Below are positions 41,434-50,496 of a stretch of 55,324 nt of DNA, in pieces (the stretch's first letter is position 1; every line of letters begins with the position of its first letter). This stretch comes from Pseudoselenomonas ruminantium. Its GTDB lineage: Bacteria; Bacillota; Negativicutes; Selenomonadales; Selenomonadaceae. The DNA lies in NCBI GenBank assembly GCA_015058575.1, contig SVBZ01000033.1:1-55324 (forward strand), in the 5' to 3' direction. The notes below the pieces were generated by a model. That model searched no databases. It was not told where the DNA came from and saw nothing but the letters and a program-made list of their open reading frames with translations. A program made the translations under genes and the position numbers.

Positions 41434-42447
41434 ATGATTATTGTGATGAGTCCCAGCGCAACCAAGGAAAATATCGATAAGGTTATCAAGAAAATAGATG
41501 CAGCCGGCCTCAAGGCGCATGTGTCAACCGGTGAGGAAGTCACGATTGTCGGTGTTATCGGCGACAAGAAAAAGATTGCCAATCTCGAGATGAACATGAT
41601 GGAAGGCGTCGAAAAGACGGTCCGCATCACGGAGAAATACAAGCTCGTCAGCCGTACCTGGCATCCGGAGGACTCGGTGGTCGATGTGGCTGGCGTCAAG
41701 GTCGGTGGCGAGAATCTCGTCGTCATGGCTGGTCCCTGCTCGGTCGAGAGCATCGAGCAGCTGCGTGAGGCTGCCAAAGCCGTAAAAGCCGGCGGGGCCC
41801 AGTTCCTGCGCGGCGGTGCTTTCAAACCGCGCACGAGCCCGTATGATTTCCAGGGCCTGGCTGAAGATGGCCTCAAGATGCTGCGCGAAGTCGCCGATGA
41901 GGTGGGCCTCAAGGTCGTGACCGAAATCGTCGATAAGGATGATATCGAGCTCGTTGGCAAATATGCCGATGTCTATCAGGTCGGTGCGCGCAATATGCAG
42001 AACTTCCAGCTGCTGAAGGCACTGGGCAAGGTCAAAAAGCCGGTCATGCTCAAGCGCGGTCTGTCGGCTACCATCAGCGAATGGCTCAATGCGGCAGAGT
42101 ACATCCTCGCGGGCGGCAACGAGAACGTCATTTTCTGTGAGCGCGGCATCCGTACCTATGAGACGTTCACGCGCAATACGCTCGATCTCAGTGCTGTAGC
42201 AGCTATCAAGGAGCTTTCGCATCTGCCGGTCATCGTGGACCCGAGCCATGGCACGGGCCGCTGGCAGATGGTGCAGCCGATGGCGCGGGCTGCTGTCGCT
42301 GCCGGCTGTGACGGTCTGATTATCGAGGTACATCCGCATCCGGAAGTCGCGCTTTCCGATGGCGATCAGAGCCTTACGCCGAAGAACTTCGACCGCCTGA
42401 TGGAGGACTTGGGCAAGATTGCGGCTGTCATGGGCCGGAAATTATGA
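41434..42447 (+). CDS. aroF: 3-deoxy-7-phosphoheptulonate (DAHP) synthase with N-terminal regulatory domain
   Basis: A 337-residue enzyme of the Thermotoga/Bacillus type. An N-terminal ferredoxin-like domain (about 1-68) is followed by the KDPG-aldolase-like barrel ([21 protein letters not shown] and [10 protein letters not shown]). It condenses phosphoenolpyruvate with erythrose-4-phosphate, the first step to aromatic amino acids; in this subtype the N-terminal domain confers feedback inhibition. ATG 41434 follows GGAGGG by 7 bases. A T-box lies upstream, and tyrA overlaps the stop by four bases. Confidence 0.93.
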   Translation: MIIVMSPSATKENIDKVIKKIDAAGLKAHVSTGEEVTIVGVIGDKKKIANLEMNMMEGVEKTVRITEKYKLVSRTWHPEDSVVDVAGVKVGGENLVVMAGPCSVESIEQLREAAKAVKAGGAQFLRGGAFKPRTSPYDFQGLAEDGLKMLREVADEVGLKVVTEIVDKDDIELVGKYADVYQVGARNMQNFQLLKALGKVKKPVMLKRGLSATISEWLNAAEYILAGGNENVIFCERGIRTYETFTRNTLDLSAVAAIKELSHLPVIVDPSHGTGRWQMVQPMARAAVAAGCDGLIIEVHPHPEVALSDGDQSLTPKNFDRLMEDLGKIAAVMGRKL

Positions 42448-43340
42448 GCCAGGCGAAGATAAATCTGGCCATCATCGGCGTGGGCCTTATTGGCGGTTCT
42501 TTGGGGCTGTGCCTCAAGGATAAGCTCGGGGACGATATTTTCATCACAGGGCTTTGCCGCACGCAGGCCTCGATGGATAATGCGCTGAAGCTAGGTGCTG
42601 TCGATTTTGCAGCGGCGGATATCGAAGCTGTCGTCAAGGACGCCGATATTGTCTTTTTGAGCCCGCCGGTGCTGCAGATCGTGCCGATGGTAGAAAAAAT
42701 CCTGCCGTATCTGAAGAAAGGCGCCATCCTCACCGATGCGGGCAGCACCAAGCAGTATATCTGGCGTCATCTGCGGGATATGCTGCCCGAGGACATCTAC
42801 TATATCGCCGGCCATCCGATGACAGGACGCGAAAAGAGTGGCGTCACGGCGGCGAAGAAGGATTTGTTTGCCGGCAAGGCCTATGTGATCGTCGAGGACA
42901 CGGGGGCGCCGCCCGCGGCACACGATAAGCTCATGCGCGTGCTGCGCCATACAGGGGCAAACTTTACGACGCTTGACATCGCGCGGCATGACCGCTGCGC
43001 ATCGGTCATCAGCCATGTACCGCATGTGACGGCGGCCGCGCTGGTTACGCTGCTCAATCGCACAGGCGGCGATCTCGATTCGTGCATCAAGCTGATTGGC
43101 GGCGGCTTTACGGATACGACGCGCATCGCATCGTCTAATGCAGATATGTGGGCCGATATCTGCATGACAAACGACGAGGCCATCGTGGCAAATCTCAAAG
43201 AACTGCAGAATATCTTAGGCGAGGTTATCACAGCCTGCGAACAGCATGACCGTCAGGCTGTCCATGATTTCTTTGCCGCTTCGAAGCAGCGGCGTGACAG
43301 CCTGCTGGAAAATGCAACGAAAAAATTCGATCCGAACTGA
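42444..43340 (+). CDS. tyrA: Prephenate dehydrogenase
   Basis: A 298-residue NAD(P)-dependent enzyme. It has the Rossmann loop GVGLIGGSLG, the catalytic-region His in AGHPMTGREKSG, and the helical dimer domain after about residue 170. It oxidises prephenate to 4-hydroxyphenylpyruvate, the committed step to tyrosine. It is translationally coupled to aroF (ATGA), and both are under the T-box. No C-terminal ACT domain is present. A terminator follows. Confidence 0.92.
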   Translation: MSQAKINLAIIGVGLIGGSLGLCLKDKLGDDIFITGLCRTQASMDNALKLGAVDFAAADIEAVVKDADIVFLSPPVLQIVPMVEKILPYLKKGAILTDAGSTKQYIWRHLRDMLPEDIYYIAGHPMTGREKSGVTAAKKDLFAGKAYVIVEDTGAPPAAHDKLMRVLRHTGANFTTLDIARHDRCASVISHVPHVTAAALVTLLNRTGGDLDSCIKLIGGGFTDTTRIASSNADMWADICMTNDEAIVANLKELQNILGEVITACEQHDRQAVHDFFAASKQRRDSLLENATKKFDPN

Positions 43341-43344
43341 TGAG

Positions 43345-43378
43345 ACAAGCCTTCTGCGGCGCGGAAGGCTTGTTTTTT
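43345..43378 (+). terminator. Intrinsic terminator of the aroF-tyrA operon
   Basis: The stem ACAAGCCTTC with GAAGGCTTGT (43345-43354 with 43364-43373) is followed by TTTTTT. A TATAAT box at 43394-43399 may start the next transcript just behind it. Confidence 0.9.
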
Positions 43379-43426
43379 GCGGGAGAATATGCCTATAATA
43401 GGGGGAAGAATCACGGAGGGAATACT

Positions 43427-43840
43427 ATGAAAATCAAACTCAAAGAACTCGCTGCGGCTATGGCCCAGTCGGATGTGCGCCAGAGCTATGTCGATATTGC
43501 CAGAGGAAAGGTAATCGTCGTCGCCGATGATATGGATGAGGAGCAGGCCTTAGAGCATGTGTTTACGATCGAGGAAGATTGGGAGCACTATATCCCTGTG
43601 CCCAACGTCATCGATGGCAGCCTGCGTGCTTTTATGCAGGGATTTGCCGAATCGTGTGCGCGAGAGGAGGTCAAGGCCCGTCTGCTGGAGGCTTTGCAGG
43701 GAAGCGGCGCGTCGCTGCGCTTCACGCAGCAGGTGCGTCATCTTTTCTTGAAGCCTGCCTGGGAGAAATATCTGATGGCAAGGCTTACCGATGCTGCGCG
43801 TGACTGGTGCGAGGAAAATGCCTTGGAGTATGAGGCGTAA
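43427..43840 (+). CDS. UPF0158 family protein
   Basis: A 137-residue protein matching the UPF0158 family (EDWEHYIPVPNVIDGSLRAF in the middle and DWCEENALEYE at the end). The function is unknown. ATG 43427 follows GGAGGG by about 7 bases; the frame is open for 29 more codons upstream, over the terminator. The next gene starts 15 bases after its stop. Confidence 0.8.
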   Translation: MKIKLKELAAAMAQSDVRQSYVDIARGKVIVVADDMDEEQALEHVFTIEEDWEHYIPVPNVIDGSLRAFMQGFAESCAREEVKARLLEALQGSGASLRFTQQVRHLFLKPAWEKYLMARLTDAARDWCEENALEYEA

Positions 43841-43855
43841 CAGGAGGTGTTCTTG

Positions 43856-44191
43856 ATGGGTGTGTTGGCACTGCTTGTAGTAGTGGCCTTATTGGGCGCG
43901 TCGCTGGTAAGCGGTGCGGTCATGACGGCTTTGGTGGTCTTTGCTGGCGTGGTGCTCGTCATGGCAGTGGTCTGCCTGATGATCGGGCTGGCTGTGAATA
44001 TAGCTATGCTATTGGTAAAGATAGCCCTGACGTATCTGTTGGCCTGCGCTTTGCGCTGGGTGGTGCGCAAGGGACTGGACATCATCGATGGGAATACGGA
44101 CTGGCTGCAGAGCACGAGTACGGAACAGCTCGAGAAAATCGCGACGGCAGCTGGCGGCATCCTGGCAATCTGGTATATGTTCATCCATTGA
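43856..44191 (+). CDS. Small membrane protein of unknown function
   Basis: A 111-residue protein. The first 70 residues are almost entirely Val/Leu/Ala and would form two or three membrane helices. A short soluble part (RKGLDIIDGNTDWLQSTSTE) and a last hydrophobic stretch follow. I recognise no family. ATG 43856 lies 8 bases behind AGGAGG; GTG 43847 would overlap that site. It is probably co-transcribed with the UPF0158 gene. Confidence 0.65.
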   Translation: MGVLALLVVVALLGASLVSGAVMTALVVFAGVVLVMAVVCLMIGLAVNIAMLLVKIALTYLLACALRWVVRKGLDIIDGNTDWLQSTSTEQLEKIATAAGGILAIWYMFIH

Positions 44192-44277
44192 GCGGAAATA
44201 CATGAAAAATTTATGATAACAGTTTGCTGCCGCAAAGGATATAAAGATTGGAAAGACATCAGAAAGGGGGAGCGGAA

Positions 44278-44502
44278 ATGGAAGACAAACGTTTAATCGC
44301 AGAGCTGGAGAACTTCGACTTTTCCCGCTGCCATATGGTCCGGGAGAAGCTGCTGGCGCAGCTTTTGACGATGCAGCGTCAGGATCATATGGGCAAGAAA
44401 TGCTGGCATGGGCATATGCGCGACGATGAGCTGGATTTTGTTGCTGCGGCAGGAAGCCCGGGGATGCAGGACTATGCGCAGAGAAAAAATACGGAAAAAT
44501 AA
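44278..44502 (+). CDS. Small soluble protein with a leader-like motif
   Basis: A 74-residue protein behind a strong GGGGGAG site. The N-terminal two thirds are an amphipathic helix (ENFDFSRCHMVREKLLAQLL). DDELDFVAAAG then follows, resembling the EL-x-x-VAAG end of double-glycine peptide leaders, and a short polar tail. I recognise no family with certainty. No modification enzyme or peptidase-containing exporter is nearby, so a peptide-precursor role is only a possibility. It may be a housekeeping protein of this lineage. Confidence 0.6.
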   Translation: MEDKRLIAELENFDFSRCHMVREKLLAQLLTMQRQDHMGKKCWHGHMRDDELDFVAAAGSPGMQDYAQRKNTEK

Positions 44503-44584
44503 AGATAGAGGGAAAGACACGGGGCGGTGTATCGTTTGGCAGAGCAGACGATGCACCGTTTTTGTGTGGAATATCCGTATTTTT

Positions 44585-44613
44585 TTGCCATAGCCAGCGC
44601 GGAATGATATAAT
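44585..44613 (+). promoter_or_regulatory. Promoter of pncB
   Basis: TTGCCA (44585-44590) and TATAAT (44608-44613) with a 17-base spacer. Confidence 0.7.
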
Positions 44614-44667
44614 TAGTCCTGTATATTTTTTATGATGCGGCAGAGCTGCAAACAGGAGGTGTCTTTT

Positions 44668-46125
44668 TTGACACAATTTGACAAACGAAACATTACCATG
44701 ATGATGGATTTTTATGAAATGACCATGGCCAATGGCTATTTCCAGGATCATGATAAAGACGTACAGGTGGCATTCGATGTTTTTTACCGCGCCAATCCCG
44801 ACAAGGGCGGTTTTGCGATTTTTGCCGGCCTCGAGCAAATCATCGAGTATGTGGAGAACATGGAGTTCTCGCAGGAAGATGTCGAGTATTTCCGCCAGCA
44901 GGGAATCTTCTCGGAAGAGTTCCTGAAGTATCTGGAAACCTTCCATTTCTCGGGCGATATCTACGCGCTGCCGGAAGGCACGATCATGTATCCGAATGAG
45001 CCGTGCATCACGGTTGTGGCACCTCTTATCGATGCGCAGCTCGTCGAGACGGCAATCCTCGCGCAGATCAATCATCAGTCCTTGATTGCGACGAAGGCAC
45101 GCCGCATCGTCAAGGCGGCAAATGGCCGCGCAGTGTCGGATTTCGGTGCCCGCCGTGCGCACAATATGGATGCCGCGACCTATGGTGCCCGTGCAGCCTA
45201 TATCGGCGGTGTCGTCGGCACGGCGACGGTATCGGCTGGCCAGATGTTTCGTATCCCGATTTCGGGCACGATGGCCCATAGCTGGGTCATGTTCTACAAG
45301 GATGAGTATACGGCCTTCAAGAAATATGCGGAGACGTATCCGGATGCGACGGTGCTGCTGGTCGATACGTATGATGTCATCCATTCGGGCATCCCGAATG
45401 CCATCCGCGTGGCCCATGAGGTCTTAGAGCCGATGGGCAAGCGCCTCGTTGGCATCCGCATCGACTCGGGCGATCTTGCGTATCTTTCCAAGCGCGTGCG
45501 CAAGATGCTCGACAAGGCAGGCCTTGCGGACTGCAAGATTGTCGTCTCGAACAGCCTCGACGAATTCACGGTGACCTCGCTTTTGAATCAGGGCGCCTGC
45601 ATCGACAGCTTCGGTATCGGCGAGCGCCTGATTACGGCCAAGTCCGAGCCGGTATTCGGCGCGGTCTACAAGCTGGCTGCTGTTGGCGAGAATGGCGAAT
45701 TCGCGCCGCGCATCAAGGTATCGGAAAATGTTGAGAAAATCACGAATCCGGGCCTTAAAGACCTCTACCGCGTTTACGATGCCGATGGCCATGCCGTGGC
45801 CGATATGCTCGCGGTCTGCGGCGAGCCAATCGACCTTACGGAGCCGTTCCGCTATGTCGACCCGGTCAAGCCCTGGAAGAACCGCACGTTTGAAGGCTGC
45901 ACCATCAAGAACCTGCGCAAGCTCTACGTGCGTCAGGGCAAGCGCACGGAGGAGCTGCCGACGCTCGACGAAATCCGCGCATATGTCAAGCAGCAGCTTG
46001 AAAACGAAATCTGGGAAGAGGAGCAGCGGTTCGAGAATCCGCACCGTCATTATCTCGATATGACGCCGGCTTACTATGAGCTCAAGATGGAGCTTTTATC
46101 CAAGACGCGGGAAGAGCACGCCTGA
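44668..46125 (+). CDS. pncB: Nicotinate phosphoribosyltransferase
   Basis: A 485-residue enzyme of NAD salvage that joins nicotinate to phosphoribosyl pyrophosphate. Family marks are DFYEMTMANGYF at the start, the DFGARRAHN loop with the phospho-accepting His region, GTMAHSWVM, and LVGIRIDSGDLAYLSK. The start is TTG 44668, because AGGAGG lies 8 bases upstream and the homologous region begins there; the frame is open for 12 more codons. The gene ends 27 bases before aroE. Confidence 0.93.
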   Translation: MTQFDKRNITMMMDFYEMTMANGYFQDHDKDVQVAFDVFYRANPDKGGFAIFAGLEQIIEYVENMEFSQEDVEYFRQQGIFSEEFLKYLETFHFSGDIYALPEGTIMYPNEPCITVVAPLIDAQLVETAILAQINHQSLIATKARRIVKAANGRAVSDFGARRAHNMDAATYGARAAYIGGVVGTATVSAGQMFRIPISGTMAHSWVMFYKDEYTAFKKYAETYPDATVLLVDTYDVIHSGIPNAIRVAHEVLEPMGKRLVGIRIDSGDLAYLSKRVRKMLDKAGLADCKIVVSNSLDEFTVTSLLNQGACIDSFGIGERLITAKSEPVFGAVYKLAAVGENGEFAPRIKVSENVEKITNPGLKDLYRVYDADGHAVADMLAVCGEPIDLTEPFRYVDPVKPWKNRTFEGCTIKNLRKLYVRQGKRTEELPTLDEIRAYVKQQLENEIWEEEQRFENPHRHYLDMTPAYYELKMELLSKTREEHA

Positions 46126-46152
46126 GCGGCTGCTGCGGCAGAGGAGGTCATT

Positions 46153-47007
46153 ATGCTTACGGGAAAGACGAAGAATCTTGGTGTGATGGGCTGGCCTATT
46201 GCCCATTCGTTATCGCCGGTCCTGCAGAATGCAGCCATCGGCAAGGCAGGCGTCGACTATGTCTACACAGCGCTGCCGGTACGTCCTGAGGATCTGCCCG
46301 CTGCGGTGGCGGGCCTTCGGGCACTGCAGTTTTGCGGCTGGAATGTCACGATCCCGCACAAGACGGCGATCATGCCGCTATTGGATGCTATCGATGAGGA
46401 TGCGCGCATCATCGGTGCGGTCAATACGGTCGTCAACGAGGATGGCCATTTGACGGGCTATAATACCGATGTGACAGGCTTTATCCAGGCGCTGCTGGAC
46501 GCAGGCTTTGCGCCGCAGGGAAAGACAGCGGTGCTCTTGGGCGCAGGCGGCGCGGCCCGCGCGGTCATCTGGGGGCTTATCAAGGCGGGCGTTACAGCCA
46601 TCCATATCGGCGTGCGGAATCCTGCCAAAATCCAGCCGCTGGTTCGCGAGTTCAGTGCCTATGGCACGCTTACGGCCAGCCATTGGGAACAGGAGGACTT
46701 TGCGGCAAAACTTTTATCCGCGGATCTTTTGGTCAATACGACGCCGCTGGGCATGACGCCGCAGACTGATGCCATGCCGCCCGTTGACTGGTCAAATGTC
46801 AAGGCGGATGCGTTTGTCTATGATATCATCTATACGCCTGCGGAAACGCGTTTGCTGCGCGAGGCGCGTGAACATGGGCACCGCATCTTAAATGGCGAAG
46901 GCATGCTCGCCGGCCAGGGGGCGGCTGCTTTTCGCAAATGGACAGGCGTCACGCCGGATGTCGGGCTGATGAAAGCCAGGCTGCGGGAAGCGCTTGCCAA
47001 GCGATAA
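46153..47007 (+). CDS. aroE: Shikimate dehydrogenase
   Basis: A 284-residue enzyme reducing 3-dehydroshikimate to shikimate with NADPH. Substrate residues lie in AHSLSPVLQNAA, the catalytic Lys in NVTIPHKTAI, Asp in GYNTDVTGF, and the nucleotide loop in LGAGGAARAV. It follows pncB closely, behind GAGGAGG-like spacing, and ends in a terminator. The other aroF-tyrA genes of the pathway lie 3 kb upstream in a separate unit. Confidence 0.93.
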   Translation: MLTGKTKNLGVMGWPIAHSLSPVLQNAAIGKAGVDYVYTALPVRPEDLPAAVAGLRALQFCGWNVTIPHKTAIMPLLDAIDEDARIIGAVNTVVNEDGHLTGYNTDVTGFIQALLDAGFAPQGKTAVLLGAGGAARAVIWGLIKAGVTAIHIGVRNPAKIQPLVREFSAYGTLTASHWEQEDFAAKLLSADLLVNTTPLGMTPQTDAMPPVDWSNVKADAFVYDIIYTPAETRLLREAREHGHRILNGEGMLAGQGAAAFRKWTGVTPDVGLMKARLREALAKR

Positions 47008-47016
47008 ACGAATAGC

Positions 47017-47048
47017 AAAAGGGACTGTGTGAACAGCCCCTTTTTTTT
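47017..47048 (+). terminator. Intrinsic terminator after aroE
   Basis: A stem AAAAGGG..CTGT with ACAG..CCCTTTT (47017-47028 with 47033-47044) runs into eight T residues. Confidence 0.85.
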
Positions 47049-47253
47049 GCCTTTTTTACTCTTTATACTGCTAAAGCTATAAAAGTATTTGTGGAAACGG
47101 GAAAAATCTTCTGGCAGGCTTGGGTTCGTGGCAAGCAGGATTTTCATGATCTTTATAGAAAATAGGAAGATGTAGTCAATGCCTTGGATGATGAGGAAGT
47201 GGACTGTGCAAAACGTTGACGGATTAGCTGGCAGAATACATGGAGTGAAAAAT

Positions 47254-48195
47254 ATGAATGAGAACAAAGAAATCAAAGAAATCGAGGAAATCGAAGAACG
47301 CAAATCGTCAGAGGAAAGCAGGGAAAATGCAGGGAACAAATGCCCTCCTCATAAGGACAGCAAGGAGGAAACGCAGGCAGTGATCCAGCCGGCAGCACGC
47401 CTGGCTGATCAAGAGCCGCAAGAGTATCAAGGGGAAAAGCGGAAGAATGTTGTCATTGTCATGTGCAAATACAGTGTGGTGGTAAAGGGAATCGAGCGCA
47501 AGCTCAAGGAACTGGGCTGCAAGGTTTCCATCATCACGCAGGAACATGACACGATTCCCCAGATTGATGAAGAAAGAGAAACACAGCTGTTTATACTCTA
47601 TCTGCCAACCAAGATCATGGATGATAGGCTCAAATTCAACTGGCTCGAGCATATTTATAACGTGATTTATGAAATGAAGGGAGAAATCCTTGTAATCGGT
47701 GACAAGTGGGATCGGGAAGATCTGGCGGGCCGGATTTTTGATATGCTCCATGTAGGCTGGCTTGACAGGCCGCTCAAGATGGAAGAGCTGGAACTAGCGG
47801 TGACGGAAGGGATACTGCCGCGCTCGGGGGATAAGCGCAAAAAGCATATACTCGTCGTGGATGACGATCCGTCTTATGCGAAAATGGTGCGGGAGTGGCT
47901 GAAGGATGTTTATCAGGTAAGCATCGTCACCGCTGGAATACAGGCGATTACATTATTAGCCAAGAATACTGTGGACTTGATCCTTTTGGATTATGCTATG
48001 CCGGTGGTCGATGGACCACAGGTACTCCAGATGCTGCGGCAGGAAAAGTCTACCCGGGGGATTCCCGTGGTGTTCCTGACGGGAGTCGGCACGAAGGAAG
48101 AGGTAGAACGTGTCTTGCAGCTCAAGCCGAATGGCTATGTCCTCAAATCCACCACGCGCGAGAAACTGCTGAACTATTTGCAGACAAAGCTCTGA
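47254..48195 (+). CDS. Tandem-receiver response regulator (degenerate plus canonical REC)
   Basis: A 313-residue protein. A highly charged N-terminal coil (about 1-60, rich in EIEE) is followed by a receiver-like domain (about 63-175) that lacks the acidic pocket and the phospho-acceptor Asp (the strand ends LFILYLP). A normal receiver (about 190-313) follows, with VVDDDPS, Asp246 in LILLDYAMP and Lys in YVLKSTT. There is no output domain, so it should act by protein contact or as a phosphate shuttle. ATG 47254 follows GGAG; ATG 47179 is an alternative start. It opens a four-gene operon with 31 bases to the transporter gene. Confidence 0.85.
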   Translation: MNENKEIKEIEEIEERKSSEESRENAGNKCPPHKDSKEETQAVIQPAARLADQEPQEYQGEKRKNVVIVMCKYSVVVKGIERKLKELGCKVSIITQEHDTIPQIDEERETQLFILYLPTKIMDDRLKFNWLEHIYNVIYEMKGEILVIGDKWDREDLAGRIFDMLHVGWLDRPLKMEELELAVTEGILPRSGDKRKKHILVVDDDPSYAKMVREWLKDVYQVSIVTAGIQAITLLAKNTVDLILLDYAMPVVDGPQVLQMLRQEKSTRGIPVVFLTGVGTKEEVERVLQLKPNGYVLKSTTREKLLNYLQTKL

Positions 48196-48226
48196 GCGTG
48201 ATGATGGAGGGGAGACTGGGGACTTT

Positions 48227-50476
48227 ATGGAAACCATTATGCAAATCAATGGTGTGGTAAATAACTTTGTCTGGGGACCTCCGGGGCTTACCTTGCTGGT
48301 CGGGACAGGGATTTATCTGTCCATTCTGCTTAAACTGCCGCAGATCCGCTATTTTTTTCCGGCATTAGCGGAAGTGATGCGGTTCCGGAACAAACGTGAA
48401 GAGGATAAGGCCATTCCTGCTTTTGCGGCAATGGCAACGGCGCTGGCTGCGACGGTGGGGACGGGCAACGTCGCCGGTGTGGCAACAGCGCTTCATCTGG
48501 GAGGCCCTGGGGCGCTGGTATGGATGCTCATTTCCGCGTTCTTAGGCATGTGCACGAAATTTGCGGAGGTCACGCTGGCCGTACATTTCCGCAAAGAGGA
48601 TGAGCATGGCGACTGGCGTGGCGGGCCGATGTATGTCCTGGAGTACGGGCTCGGGGCATGGGGCGGCATATGGAAACCGATAGGCAGGATGCTGGCCGTC
48701 CTGTTTGCCTTGTTTGTCCTTATGGCTTCCTGGGGGATGGGGGCGGCCGTTCAGGCAAATTCTGTCGCCGAGGTGCTATTCATGGGCTGGGATGTGGATT
48801 ATCTGTATAGCGGCGTCATGATAGCAGTGGCGGTAGGGCTGGTCATCATTGGCGGCCTTACGAGCCTTTCCCGGGTGGTCGTGCTTGTTGTTCCGTTCAT
48901 GATCGTTTTCTATATGGTAAGTGCCGGTATCATACTGGCAGGCCATATAGCGCAAATACCTGCGGTGGTCGCCAATGCATTCCAGATGGCTTTTCAGCCG
49001 GAGCCATCCGTCATGGCAGGAGGTGTGGCGGGCTGGTGCGTGATGGAAGCCATCCAGCGCGGCGTTGCGCGCGGTGCCTTTTCTAATGAAGCCGGGATGG
49101 GCTCTGCTCCGATGGCTTATGCCACGGCAAGCAGTGCCCATCCGGTTCAGATGGGGTTTTACGGCATTGTGGAAGTGTTTGTAGACACGTTTGTCATTTG
49201 CACGATTACGGGCCTGGTCATTCTCGTGACTGGGACGATGACGTATGCACCGGAACTTACAGGTGCGCAGCTGGCGCTGCGATCTTTTGAACTGGCGCTG
49301 GGAACGGCCGGCAAGTATCTGCTTTCCATCGGCTTGATACTTTTTGCGGTCACGACGATCCTCGGCTGGTATTGGTACGCAGAGACGGCAGTGACGTATC
49401 TTTTAGGTGTGCGGTTTAAGTCGGTCGTGAAACTATTGCTGCTGGTGATGATAATCTTTGGCGCTTCGGGCCTGCATCTGTTTGATGCCTCGGGCTATGA
49501 ATTCCTGAATGCTATCTGGAATATCTCGGATACCCTCAACGGCCTTATGGCACTTCCGAATTTGATCGGCCTGCTGCTGCTTTCGCTGACGCTCCGGCGC
49601 ATCGTCAGGGATTACGATGCGCAAAAGGTAGAGGATATGCCGGCAGGAAAGCCATGCGTCAAGGAGTGGCGGGGCAGGCTGGTGATGGCTGCCTGCGCAG
49701 TCCTGCTGCCATTGGCCATAGTTATCTGGCGGGGCGGCGGACAGGAGACCGTCCATAAGCAGGATGTATCCCTGCAAATGGTAAGGGATAGCGGAACGTT
49801 TATCTTTGGCGTTGATGAGAATTTTCCGCCGATGAGTTATGTGAACGCTGACGGTGAACTGGTCGGTTTTGATATTGATCTGGCCCGTGAGATTTGTTCT
49901 CGGATGGGTGTTGCATGTAAGATACAGCCCATCCCCTGGAAAGACAAGGACGCGGAGCTGGCTGAACGCAGGATAGACTGTATCGCCAGCATGTCTGTGC
50001 TGTTGCAGCCACTGGAGAACATGTGCCTGTCGGAAGCATATGTCAGCGATAATCTGGTCTTTGTCGTCCGTGGCGATAGCCACATGATGTGGATGCGTGA
50101 TCTCAAGGGCAAGGTGCTGGGGGTGCAGGCCGGTTCTACTACCTTTGATGCCCTTCAGGCGTCGGAATTATGCAAGGAGGTCACCGTCGTTTCGCTGGCA
50201 GATAATATGGCAGTCCTCCAACAGGTGAAGGAGAAAAAGCTTGATGCAGGACTGGTGGATTCGCTGGCTGCTTTTTATTTTATCCGTTCGAGCAAAGATC
50301 GTTATTTTATCCTCCCGGACAGCCTTAGCAAAGAGGATCTGGCGATAGGCTTCCGCTTGCATGACAAAGAGCTGCGCAATAAAGTGCAGAAAATCCTCAG
50401 TGAAATGAAGGCGGATGGCACGTTGGGAAAATTATCCCAAAAGTGGTTTGAAAGCGATATTATGATTGTCCGCTAG
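48227..50476 (+). CDS. AGCS sodium:amino-acid symporter fused to a periplasmic family-3 solute-binding domain
   Basis: Residues 1-455 are a complete AGCS alanine/glycine:cation symporter: GTGNVAGVATALHLGGPGA, GMCTKFAEVTLAV and GVARGAFSNEAGMGSAP. After a charged cytosolic linker an extra helix (about 483-502, VMAACAVLLPLAIVIW) leads outside. It is followed by a SBP_bac_3 domain (about 520-745: GTFIFGVDENFPPMSY, VGFDIDLAREICSRMGV and GKVLGVQAGSTT). AGCS proteins are normally about 450-500 residues; this has 749. The binding domain is the type that binds amino acids for ABC importers or in sensor kinases. Its neighbours are signalling genes, which suggests a transport-linked sensor. Confidence 0.9.
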   Translation: METIMQINGVVNNFVWGPPGLTLLVGTGIYLSILLKLPQIRYFFPALAEVMRFRNKREEDKAIPAFAAMATALAATVGTGNVAGVATALHLGGPGALVWMLISAFLGMCTKFAEVTLAVHFRKEDEHGDWRGGPMYVLEYGLGAWGGIWKPIGRMLAVLFALFVLMASWGMGAAVQANSVAEVLFMGWDVDYLYSGVMIAVAVGLVIIGGLTSLSRVVVLVVPFMIVFYMVSAGIILAGHIAQIPAVVANAFQMAFQPEPSVMAGGVAGWCVMEAIQRGVARGAFSNEAGMGSAPMAYATASSAHPVQMGFYGIVEVFVDTFVICTITGLVILVTGTMTYAPELTGAQLALRSFELALGTAGKYLLSIGLILFAVTTILGWYWYAETAVTYLLGVRFKSVVKLLLLVMIIFGASGLHLFDASGYEFLNAIWNISDTLNGLMALPNLIGLLLLSLTLRRIVRDYDAQKVEDMPAGKPCVKEWRGRLVMAACAVLLPLAIVIWRGGGQETVHKQDVSLQMVRDSGTFIFGVDENFPPMSYVNADGELVGFDIDLAREICSRMGVACKIQPIPWKDKDAELAERRIDCIASMSVLLQPLENMCLSEAYVSDNLVFVVRGDSHMMWMRDLKGKVLGVQAGSTTFDALQASELCKEVTVVSLADNMAVLQQVKEKKLDAGLVDSLAAFYFIRSSKDRYFILPDSLSKEDLAIGFRLHDKELRNKVQKILSEMKADGTLGKLSQKWFESDIMIVR

Positions 50477-50496
50477 GCTCTGTCAGGAGGAAGAAA

